9,599 bases of DNA from Ulvibacter sp047614245 (lineage in GTDB: Bacteria; Bacteroidota; Bacteroidia; Flavobacteriales; Flavobacteriaceae): positions 1 through 9,599 of the forward strand of contig JBLHIC010000089.1 in the NCBI GenBank assembly GCA_047614245.1, read 5' to 3'. The notes under the pieces were generated by a model. That model was not told where the DNA came from and ran no database searches. It saw only the letters and a list, made by a program, of their open reading frames with translations. Positions 1 to 5,953 of this stretch are shown one piece after another. Position 1 is the stretch's first letter. Each line of letters opens with the position of its first letter. A program made the translations under genes and the position numbers.

Positions 1-424
1 TAACGCCTAATTGCATTATCGATTCTATTGCTTCGGAAGGGTCTTTCACCACATCGAAAGCACGATGAAAGGTGAATTCCATTCCTTCCGAAGCAGCAAT
101 TAATTGTCGTGTTACTTTTTCGTCAATCGTGTTTTCTAAAGTGAGCGCACCACTAACAATTCCAGAACAACCTGCTTTTTTGCAGAAGACAATATCGTCT
201 AACATTAGTTCAATCTCTTCTTTCAAATAGACAAAATTACCGCCTCTGGGCCTAATCAAAACATGAACAGGAATGTTTAAATCACCTACAACTTTCTGAA
301 TCGAATCCCGACTGGGGGTCAAGCCACCCACCGAAAGATCGGTGCATAGTTCAATACGGTTTGCACCACCATCCTGAGCAGCCTTTGCACTTTCGAAACT
401 ATTAGCACATATTTCTATTATCAT
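1..424 (-). CDS. cutC: CutC family protein, 3' end cut by the window start
   Basis: The translated minus strand gives 141 residues of a TIM-barrel CutC protein; the family is about 240 aa, so roughly the last 100 residues lie outside the window. Recognisable family segments, in order, are MIIEICANSFESA at the N-terminus, GGANRIELC, GGLTPS, VHVLIRPRGGNF, GIVSGALT and FTFHRAFDV. CutC was named for copper homeostasis in E. coli, but its enzymatic role is not settled and it is thought to act in the cytoplasm. I chose the ATG at 424 because the family normally begins at this MIIEIC position; an ATG two codons upstream (430) is also open. It lies 274 bp downstream of the GH20 gene on the same strand, across the repeat array. 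No clear promoter of the Bacteroidetes type is visible just upstream, so read-through from GH20 is possible. Confidence 0.9.
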   Translation of the reverse strand, partial: MIIEICANSFESAKAAQDGGANRIELCTDLSVGGLTPSRDSIQKVVGDLNIPVHVLIRPRGGNFVYLKEEIELMLDDIVFCKKAGCSGIVSGALTLENTIDEKVTRQLIAASEGMEFTFHRAFDVVKDPSEAIESIMQLGV

Positions 425-477
425 ATACATTCCCCGCTTTTTGTGCGATCTATATTTTACCTTGAAAATTCGCTTGG

Positions 478-493
478 TGACGGTTTAGCGTCA
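478..493. other. Short inverted repeat upstream of cutC
   Basis: TGACG (478-482) and CGTCA (489-493) flank a 6-base spacer. It lies between cutC and the repeat array. A 5-bp stem is weak. It could be a minor hairpin in the GH20-cutC transcript or a chance pairing; no T-run follows on either strand, so it is not an intrinsic terminator. Confidence 0.25.
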
Positions 494-517
494 ACGATGC
501 AGCTTCAATTTATATCC

Positions 518-700
518 AGGTACATCTAGTGATTCCAATTCTTCATTGAAATTCAGCTTTGTCCCGTCGAGTGATCCCTATTTATGAATGGGATTGTATC
601 TTGTCACATCGAGTGATTCCGATTGAAAATCGGGATTGTATCCTGTCACATCGAGTGATTCCGATTGAAAATCGGGATTGTATCGAGATGTCGAGATGTC
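518..700. repeat. 42-bp tandem repeat array, hairpin-forming, in the GH20-cutC gap
   Basis: Three clear copies lie in register at 560-601, 602-643 and 644-685. The last two differ at only one of 42 bases. A degenerate fourth copy at 518-559 is also in register and keeps ACATCtAGTGATTCC. Units start TGTCACATCGAGTGATTCC and are followed at the end by TCGAGATG twice (683-698) plus TC. Each of the last two units holds a stem CCGATT-GAA-AATCGG (619-633, 661-675), which extends to ten pairs with wobbles. In unit 1 the stem is built from different bases (ATCCC at 574-578 with GGGAT at 590-594). The last two bases of the array are the end of the GH20 stop codon region. This resembles a flavobacterial intergenic repeat family I recognise from its TGTCACATCGAG head. 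It might act as a transcript-end structure between GH20 and cutC, but that is inference. Confidence 0.85.
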
Positions 701-3008
701 ACTCAATAACTATCTCATCAATAAATGTCCACGCTTTGTTTCCGGCACCTTGTAATCCATCGGAAATAGGACCATAACTCGGTATTTCTAGTTTTATATT
801 TTTGGTTATTACTTTTGGAGTATCTGGCATTATAAGCCGCACTGTTGAAATATTTGAGATTGTATCTTTATCAACTAATGCACTGGTTGCCACTTTACGT
901 CCATCAACTAGGTCTATCCACAAATAGACTTTTTCTGGTGCATAGATCCATTGTCCATTGGCGTCATAAAACCTTAAGGTGATCATCTTGATTTCCGTTT
1001 CTTTTAAAAAATCTATCTTGATTTCCAAATCATCACCCCAAAATCCTAGCCATTCTTTGTCTCCATATCTCGAATCACTTCCTTGAACTCCATTGATTAA
1101 AGCTTGCTTCCCGCCAGCACTATATGCCTTATGTGGTTCAACATTTAGTGAAACATTCGCTTTTAATCCTTTGTGAAAAATAATGGTTTCGTCAAAAGGC
1201 AGTCCTACTTTTGAACTATTTTTGAATACACTCGCGGTAATAGATGTGTTTTCAGAGATTGGAATTAATCCCTCGTAATTTATTGTTTCAGAATTATTTA
1301 TTTTATACTGAATCTCTTTCCCCTCCGTTTGCGTTTTTAGTTCATAAAAAACAGCACCTTCTTTTTTGATTATAGATCCTTCAATCTCGTACAAATGATT
1401 TGCATAGTTGATTTCCAAAGCACTTAATCTGTCCATAAAAGGCTCTAAACGCAACAAGAAATCTGAATAATCTGCATCAATATTTTCTGAAGCACCACTC
1501 CAAACAACTTCACTCATGGCCAGCATACGAGGATAGGCCATATACTCAACTTTATCTTCTGTCTGCATATACTCGGTCCAAACATTTCCTTGAGCACCTA
1601 AAACATATTGCGTTTCATCGTCATTTAATTCTTCCGGAATCGGATTGAAACCATATACCTTTTTAAGAGGTAAAAATCCGCCGATTGCTAGAGGTTCATC
1701 GTCATTTTCGGCCTGATAATAGTCAAAATAAGCATGGGAAGTTGGCGTCATAATAACATTGTGCTTCTCTTTTGCAGCTGCAATTCCGCCATCGACTCCC
1801 CGCCAGGACATTACAGTCGCATTTGGAGCTAAACCGCCCTCCAAAATTTCATCCCAGCCAATAATCTTTTTACCTTTATCGTTGATATAGGCTTCCATTC
1901 TTTTTATAAAATAACTCTGCAGCCCGTGCTCATCCTTTAAGTTAAGATCTTTAATTAATTTCTGACAATGGTCGCAATCTTCCCATTGCTTCTTTGGAGC
2001 TTCGTCTCCACCAATATGAATATACTCACCTGGAAATAGTTCAATCACTTCGTCAAGTACATTTTCAAGGAAAGTGAAAGTAGCTTCATTCGGACAATAG
2101 ATGTTTTCAAATACACCCCATGAAGTAGCGACAGGAACTTGCTCCCCAATACATCCTAATTCGGGATATGCACTTACAGCGGCTTGGGCGTGACCTGGCA
2201 TTTCAATTTCAGGTATTATCGTTATATTCTGTGAGCTTGCAAAAGCAACAATTTCTTTAATGTCCTCTTGACTATAAAATCCGCCATATTGCTTCCCATC
2301 AAACCTCTGTGGCGTTTCGTTATAATGGCCAATTAAAGTTTCATCTCGATAGGCTGCATGCGCAGAAAGTTTTGGATATTTTTTTATTTCAATGCGCCAA
2401 CCTTGGTCTTCAGTAAGATGCCAATGGAAGTAATTCATTTTAAGCAAGGCAAGATTAGCGATATATTCTTTTATAAATTTCTTCGGAAAGAAATGCCGCC
2501 CCACATCTAAGTGCATCCCTCGGTATTGAAATTTTGGCGAATCAGTAATCGATACGAGCGGAATTTCAAATGACTCATTTTGAATCGAATTTAGACCTTC
2601 CAATTCCGGAGGAAGCAATTGGCGAACTGTTTGAACTCCATAAAATGCTCCACTAGCATCTGAAGCTTTTATAGTGATGGTTTTTTCTGAAATATTCAAA
2701 CTATAAGCTTCATTGGGGATGGAACTATCTCTCTCAATAACAAAGCTAGCACTTTCTTTATCGGTATTCTCTAAAGAAATACCTGTTCCCTTCATAAAGA
2801 AAGATTGAAAAAAATTAGAAGCTAGTTCAAAACCTGGTTCGCAATAAATGGAGGTGTTTTTATCGATTGAAAAAGTTCCTGCCTTTAGTTCTAAGGTTTG
2901 AGGTTTCGGAATTAGATGTAGATCAGATTTAGTAAACTCCTTTTTTGATTCCAAACAACTGCTAAGTATTAATAGGAAAGTGAAAAGTGGAAATAGGAAG
3001 ATTCTCAT
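699..3008 (-). CDS. GH20 beta-N-acetylhexosaminidase, lipoprotein
   Basis: This 769-aa exo-enzyme should remove terminal beta-linked GlcNAc or GalNAc from chitooligosaccharides or glycoprotein glycans. A lipoprotein signal peptide ends in the lipobox LSSC with Cys18, so it is anchored in the envelope. Residues about 30-155 form the GH20 N-terminal domain. The catalytic barrel starts near YRGMHLDVGRHF (162-173), continues with NYFHWHLTEDQGWRIEI (192-208) and carries the catalytic pair Asp335-Glu336 in HIGGDE. Substrate-pocket tryptophans are seen in MSWRG (Trp402) and GNVWTEY (Trp477). The region from about 545 looks like a chitobiase-type C-terminal module followed by a beta-sandwich of F5/8 type C-like character. 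No key residue is missing. The ATG is 25 bp after the broken gene upstream, with no clear promoter between, so transcription from the asparaginase side is likely. The stop codon TGA abuts the repeat array. Confidence 0.95.
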   Translation of the reverse strand: MRIFLFPLFTFLLILSSCLESKKEFTKSDLHLIPKPQTLELKAGTFSIDKNTSIYCEPGFELASNFFQSFFMKGTGISLENTDKESASFVIERDSSIPNEAYSLNISEKTITIKASDASGAFYGVQTVRQLLPPELEGLNSIQNESFEIPLVSITDSPKFQYRGMHLDVGRHFFPKKFIKEYIANLALLKMNYFHWHLTEDQGWRIEIKKYPKLSAHAAYRDETLIGHYNETPQRFDGKQYGGFYSQEDIKEIVAFASSQNITIIPEIEMPGHAQAAVSAYPELGCIGEQVPVATSWGVFENIYCPNEATFTFLENVLDEVIELFPGEYIHIGGDEAPKKQWEDCDHCQKLIKDLNLKDEHGLQSYFIKRMEAYINDKGKKIIGWDEILEGGLAPNATVMSWRGVDGGIAAAKEKHNVIMTPTSHAYFDYYQAENDDEPLAIGGFLPLKKVYGFNPIPEELNDDETQYVLGAQGNVWTEYMQTEDKVEYMAYPRMLAMSEVVWSGASENIDADYSDFLLRLEPFMDRLSALEINYANHLYEIEGSIIKKEGAVFYELKTQTEGKEIQYKINNSETINYEGLIPISENTSITASVFKNSSKVGLPFDETIIFHKGLKANVSLNVEPHKAYSAGGKQALINGVQGSDSRYGDKEWLGFWGDDLEIKIDFLKETEIKMITLRFYDANGQWIYAPEKVYLWIDLVDGRKVATSALVDKDTISNISTVRLIMPDTPKVITKNIKLEIPSYGPISDGLQGAGNKAWTFIDEIVIE

Positions 3009-3033
3009 GCTACTAAAATAGGGAAAATATTGG

Positions 3034-3192
3034 TCAGTCTGAAGCGCGTAAAATCTCGATAGCCTGCTTAACTTTATTCTCTTCTTGATCGGTAGCCGTA
3101 AGTTGATAAATTCCAGAGGTAGGTGCTAAAGCAATTTCGTGAAAAGTTTGGGTGCTGCCTAGATAGTTTTCATTCAAATACCAACGATACCA
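3034..3192 (-). pseudogene. Remnant of the C-terminal domain of a penicillin-binding protein 1C-like protein
   Basis: The minus-strand frame from about 3192 to the TGA at 3034 reads WYRWYLNENYLGSTQTFHEI, then a proline-glycine turn, IYQLTATDQEENKV and IEIL. The order (W-x-L-N/D, a short LGxTxTFHE strand, a turn with Gly, then LTxxDxxxN and a final hydrophobic strand) matches what I know of the small beta-domain at the end of bacterial PBP1C (peptidoglycan glycosyltransferase/transpeptidase). Only about 50 residues remain; no transpeptidase or glycosyltransferase domain occurs anywhere in the window. It has no start of its own and is reached only through the ABM reading frame. The family call rests on remembered pattern, not on a search. 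The alternative is an unusual ABM C-terminal extension. Confidence 0.6.
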
Positions 3193-3437
3193 TTGCTTTC
3201 TTCCTAGTTTTTGAGCTACTAAATGATCGAGATTGGCCTTCCAGTTTTTATACCGTCGAGCGTTTCCCAGTAACTTATGGTGATTCCCAGCTCTTCATGG
3301 GGGCTCTCAACACCTAGAAACCCGGGTTGAAGTTTGGCTAGGTTTTCCATGGCTTCTGCCATTTCAGAATAACCTTCTGCTTGATCGGTTTGTAAAGAGG
3401 TAAAAATTACTGCGTAATAGGGTTCTTTCATTTTCAA
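3034..3437 (-). pseudogene. Broken ABM-domain monooxygenase, frameshifted and fused to a PBP1C-like tail
   Basis: Frame 1 runs from ATG 3437 (or more likely ATG 3431, MKEPYYAVIFTS) to a stop at 3219 and is 72 aa long. Its first 64 residues match the antibiotic-biosynthesis-monooxygenase (YgiN-like dimeric alpha/beta barrel) family: MAEAMENLAKLQPGFLGVES and ELGITISYWETLDGIK. The family then expects NWK and about 35 more residues. Those residues are present, but in the -1 frame (NWKANLDHLVAQKLG from 3246), so one A appears to be missing from the A5 run at 3245-3249. The restored frame does not finish as an ABM protein. After KQWYRWY it changes into a PBP1C-like sequence ending at the TGA at 3034. 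The gene therefore carries both a frameshift and a fusion or deletion. It sits 36 bp after the asparaginase stop and 25 bp before GH20. The short 72-aa product would lack the end of the fold and is probably inactive. Confidence 0.75.
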
Positions 3438-3473
3438 AAAATTATATTTGAACGACCAACAATCAACAATCCC

Positions 3474-4535
3474 TTATTCATTCTTATAGATTCCAATAAT
3501 GAGTTCCCCTTCAGAATTCATATGTGCCCGGTACATACCGGCTGTGTTAAATTCCATGGCAACTTTCCCATCTTTATCAATAGATACGATGCCCCCTGTA
3601 CCACCTAGGGCCGGGATTTTTTTCTGAATGACTTCTCTTGCAGCTTCCTGCAGCGTCACTCCTTTGTATTCCATCATTGCCGAAATATCATGAGCCACCA
3701 TCCCTCTAATAAAAAACTCTCCCCAACCTGTTGAAGAAACTGCGCAGGTGGCGTTGTTCGCATATGTTCCGGCGCCAATAATGGGAGCATCACCAATGCG
3801 ATTCCATCGTTTATTAGTCATTCCTCCCGTTGATGTTCCTGCAGCCAGATTTCCATGTTTGTCAAGCGCTGCACATCCTACAGTTCCAAACTTGGAGTCT
3901 TTTATAAAGGGGTCTTCAAAAGAAACGCTAATTGCATTCTCTTTTTCGCGGTTTTTAATTTTTCGCAATTGATTGTAACGTTTCTCTGTGTGGAAGTAGG
4001 AAGGGTCGACTAGAAGAAAGCCTTTTTCTTCTGCGAAAATTTCTGCTCCCTTACCACTAAGCATTACGTGAGGGGACTGCTCCATAACGGCTAAAGCGAG
4101 ATCAATAGGGTTTCTAACTCGAGTAACACCAGTAACGGCTCCTGCGTTTAAAGTCGCGCCATCCATCACAGAGGCATCAAGCTCATTAGTCTCCTCATGT
4201 GTGAATACAGCTCCTTTTCCCGCATTAAAGAGTGGACTGTCCTCCATAATGTTTATAGTCTTAGTAACCGCCTGCATGGAAGTTCCTCCATTTTTCAGGA
4301 TTGTATATCCTTCAGTTATGGCCTGTTTTAATTTTTCACGATAGGCATTTTCAAGAGAATCACTCATATTCTCTTTTAGGATGGTTCCGGCACCACCATG
4401 GATGACAATTCCGAAGTTTTCTGTCGTTTTTGGCGTTTCAAGAGACTCTTTTTTAGGCAGCGAAGTGCTTTTATTGTCGTTTTTACAGCTTAAAAGTACA
4501 AAAAACACGATTAAAAGCGTTAAATTTTTATTCAT
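3474..4535 (-). CDS. iaaA: Isoaspartyl peptidase / plant-type L-asparaginase (Ntn hydrolase), lipoprotein
   Basis: This 353-aa Thr-type N-terminal-nucleophile hydrolase is made as one chain and should cut itself before Thr218 (SKFG|TVG) into alpha and beta subunits. It removes isoaspartyl residues from damaged peptides and hydrolyses L-asparagine. Visible motifs are IHGGAGT near 45-51, NAGKGAVF (104-111), ELDASVMDG (118-126), the nucleophile region GTVGCAALDKHGNLAAGTSTGGMTNKR with substrate-binding RIGDAP (246-251), GAGTYANN and STGWGE (268-273). GMTNKR rather than the TNGLTYK type argues for isoaspartyl peptidase over glycosylasparaginase. A signal peptide ending LLSC (Cys17) marks it as a lipoprotein, unlike cytoplasmic E. 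coli IaaA. It starts at ATG 4535 and is divergent from the CAP gene. It is probably the first gene of the transcript running to GH20. Confidence 0.95.
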   Translation of the reverse strand: MNKNLTLLIVFFVLLSCKNDNKSTSLPKKESLETPKTTENFGIVIHGGAGTILKENMSDSLENAYREKLKQAITEGYTILKNGGTSMQAVTKTINIMEDSPLFNAGKGAVFTHEETNELDASVMDGATLNAGAVTGVTRVRNPIDLALAVMEQSPHVMLSGKGAEIFAEEKGFLLVDPSYFHTEKRYNQLRKIKNREKENAISVSFEDPFIKDSKFGTVGCAALDKHGNLAAGTSTGGMTNKRWNRIGDAPIIGAGTYANNATCAVSSTGWGEFFIRGMVAHDISAMMEYKGVTLQEAAREVIQKKIPALGGTGGIVSIDKDGKVAMEFNTAGMYRAHMNSEGELIIGIYKNE

Positions 4536-4551
4536 ATGTTAATTTTTTTAT

Positions 4552-4579
4552 TAAAGATATCAAAATTTGCTCAAGGCAA
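4552..4579 (-). promoter_or_regulatory. Possible promoter of the asparaginase transcript
   Basis: On the minus strand TATCTTTA (4552-4559) matches the Bacteroidetes -7 element TAnnTTTG at all but the last fixed base. TTG (4577-4579) lies 17 bp upstream as a -33 element. It is 16 bp from the start codon, so the leader would be very short. This is a weak call. Confidence 0.3.
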
Positions 4580-4673
4580 TAGGGCACTCGTTTTATAGGT
4601 AAATTACTCATGGGAAAATCTACAATTATTGCTCAAATAAACGATGAAATGCATTAAAAAACAGATAAAGTGT

Positions 4674-4702
4674 TTTGTGTGTAAGAAATTTCTGTATATT
4701 TG
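4674..4702 (+). promoter_or_regulatory. Bacteroidetes-type promoter of the CAP gene
   Basis: TTTG (4674-4677) is followed after 17 bp by TATATTTG (4695-4702), a full match to the TTTG / TAnnTTTG consensus of the Bacteroidetes primary sigma factor. Transcription would begin about 4708-4710 and give a leader of about 30 nt before ATG 4741. This promoter also rules out the upstream TTG at 4675 as a start codon. Confidence 0.7.
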
Positions 4703-4740
4703 AGCTCTCATCAAGTCCCAAATTTGATGTTTCCCAAATT

Positions 4741-5244
4741 ATGAAAATATTAAAACTTAACCTACTTAGCTTATTATTATTATTCTTTGTTACTTCCTGT
4801 CAAAAAGATGAAGGATTTATAGAAGATGAAGCGAACTATTCAATCGATTTAAATCTAGCAAATGAGACTGATTGGCAAATGGCCGATGAGATTCTTGTCC
4901 TAGTAAACTTGCATCGAGCATCTGTGAACCTCCCTGCGATCTTGAAAGATCAACAATACGCTTCTGCGTATGCGGTCGAACACACCTTATATATGATCGA
5001 AAAATCAGAAATCAATCATGACAACTTTAATATTCGCACTGAAGCTCTTAAGGAGAAGGGAGCGATAAAGGTTGGAGAAAATGTTGCCTTTGGATATACA
5101 TCGGCAGAATCTGTTGTGAGCGCATGGCTAAATAGTCCGTCTCACAAAAGAGCGATTGAAGGGAATTATACTCACTCTGGATTTGGAGTTATGAAAGGCT
5201 CTAATGGAGGGTACTACTTTACACAACTTTTTTATAGAAACTAA
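4741..5244 (+). CDS. CAP-domain (SCP/PR-1) lipoprotein
   Basis: The protein is 167 aa from the ATG at 4741. A TTG at 4675 is open in frame but would bury the signal peptide and lies in the promoter. Residues 1-20 are a lipoprotein signal ending VTSC (Cys20). The next residues QKDEG match the lipoprotein export signal (K followed by two acidic residues) described in Capnocytophaga, so the protein is probably on the outer surface. The CAP domain fills residues about 47-167: ILVLVNLHRA, His81 in VEHTLYM, His93 in NHDNF, Glu113 in VGENVAFGY, and SAWLNSPSHKRAIEGNYTHSGFGV with His135. The His/Glu set of the CAP cavity is intact. Bacterial CAP proteins are secreted or surface proteins of largely unknown activity, so no substrate can be named. 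The next gene starts 67 bp downstream. Confidence 0.9.
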   Translation: MKILKLNLLSLLLLFFVTSCQKDEGFIEDEANYSIDLNLANETDWQMADEILVLVNLHRASVNLPAILKDQQYASAYAVEHTLYMIEKSEINHDNFNIRTEALKEKGAIKVGENVAFGYTSAESVVSAWLNSPSHKRAIEGNYTHSGFGVMKGSNGGYYFTQLFYRN

Positions 5245-5253
5245 AACAATACT

Positions 5254-5261
5254 TAACTTTT
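5254..5261 (+). promoter_or_regulatory. Possible weak promoter element before the dioxygenase gene
   Basis: TAACTTTT matches TAnnTTTG except for the last base, and the upstream -33 region is only a T-run (TTTTTTA). If used, the transcript would begin near 5268 and its whole leader would be the inverted repeat at 5275-5312. The alternative is read-through from the CAP promoter. Confidence 0.2.
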
Positions 5262-5274
5262 TATTTTCAAGCAT

Positions 5275-5312
5275 TTGCCTTATTTTTACTGGAACTCATA
5301 AAAATAAGGCAA
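5275..5312 (+). promoter_or_regulatory. Perfect 14-bp inverted repeat ending on the dioxygenase start codon
   Basis: The left arm TTGCCTTATTTTTA (5275-5288) and right arm TAAAAATAAGGCAA (5299-5312) are exact reverse complements with a 10-base loop (5289-5298). The last base of the right arm is the A of the ATG at 5312. No T-run follows on either strand, so it does not look like a terminator for the CAP gene. As RNA it would tie up the A-rich stretch before the start codon, which flavobacteria rely on for initiation. As DNA it could be an operator for a dimeric regulator. The role is inferred. Confidence 0.6.
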
Positions 5313-5848
5313 TGGCTATTTCTAAACCTTTCAATCTTAATAAATGGATCGAGGACAACAGGGATTTATTAAAACCTCCTGTTGGGAATAAGAATCTTTA
5401 CATAGATTCTGGAGATTATATAGTGATGGTTGTTGGCGGTCCTAATGCTCGAAAGGACTATCATTATAATGAAACGGAGGAATTGTTTTTTCAACTTGAA
5501 GGAAATATTCAAGTAATTGTTCAAGATGAAGGTGAGCGAAAAGTATTGGAATTAGGCCCAGGAGATATGTATCTTCATCCCGCCAAGACACCACATTCTC
5601 CAGCTAGAGGAGAGAACTCTGTTGGATTAGTCATTGAAAGAAAAAGAGCCGGTTCGGGATATAAAGACGGATTACTTTGGTTTTGCGATAACTGTAATAA
5701 TAAGATTCACGAAGTATATTTTGAATTACTTGACGTCGAGAAGGATTTTTTACCACATTTTAAGGATTTTTATGATTCTGAAAAGCTCCGCACTTGTAAT
5801 AGTTGTGGTACTATTATGGAAACGGATCCACGTTTTACAGCAGATTAA
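5312..5848 (+). CDS. nbaC: 3-hydroxyanthranilate 3,4-dioxygenase
   Basis: This 178-aa cupin opens the ring of 3-hydroxyanthranilate to 2-amino-3-carboxymuconate semialdehyde, which cyclises to quinolinate. That serves kynurenine-pathway tryptophan breakdown or NAD synthesis in the cytoplasm. All key residues sit at the positions known for the Cupriavidus enzyme: iron ligands His51, Glu57 and His95; substrate residues Arg47, Arg99 and Glu110; and the second, rubredoxin-like site Cys125-x2-Cys128 and Cys162-x2-Cys165. The start at ATG 5312 gives the family's usual N-terminus (MAISKPFNLNKW); the longer open frame from 5204 overlaps the CAP gene and is not credible. The start codon touches the inverted repeat. 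No other kynurenine-pathway gene is in the window. Confidence 0.97.
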   Translation: MAISKPFNLNKWIEDNRDLLKPPVGNKNLYIDSGDYIVMVVGGPNARKDYHYNETEELFFQLEGNIQVIVQDEGERKVLELGPGDMYLHPAKTPHSPARGENSVGLVIERKRAGSGYKDGLLWFCDNCNNKIHEVYFELLDVEKDFLPHFKDFYDSEKLRTCNSCGTIMETDPRFTAD

Positions 5849-5888
5849 AAAGCATCTACCTCATCCTGAACTTCATATTTAGAAATCC

Positions 5889-5919
5889 TTTAAATTCTTA
5901 GGAGGATTCCATACCTTTG
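5889..5919 (+). promoter_or_regulatory. Bacteroidetes-type promoter of the aldehyde dehydrogenase gene
   Basis: TACCTTTG (5912-5919) fits TAnnTTTG exactly, with TTTA (5889-5892) 19 bp upstream as a -33 element. Transcription would start near 5926, leaving a leader of about 28 nt, rich in A and T, before ATG 5954. The dehydrogenase can thus be expressed apart from the dioxygenase. Confidence 0.65.
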
Positions 5920-5953
5920 CAGCCTATTAATTTTGATAAAAAAAATAATATAT

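Noticed and set aside
518..700. CRISPR array
   Set aside because: Units are contiguous tandem repeats with no unique spacers, and no cas genes are nearby.
559..777. Open frame on the plus strand with a repeated 14-residue peptide
   Set aside because: The peptide repeat is the direct translation of the 42-bp DNA repeat (42 = 14 codons), and the frame runs antisense into the GH20 gene.
3474..4535. Glycosylasparaginase instead of isoaspartyl peptidase
   Set aside because: The beta-subunit signature GTSTGGMTNKR and ANNATCAVSSTGWGE follow the isoaspartyl peptidase/plant asparaginase pattern.
5275..5312. Inverted repeat as the terminator of the CAP gene
   Set aside because: Neither strand has a T-run after the stem, and the right arm enters the next start codon.
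5898..5904. TAGGAGG, a strong Shine-Dalgarno-like string before the ALDH gene
   Set aside because: It lies about 50 bases from the ATG and upstream of the -7 element, so it would not be in the mRNA.
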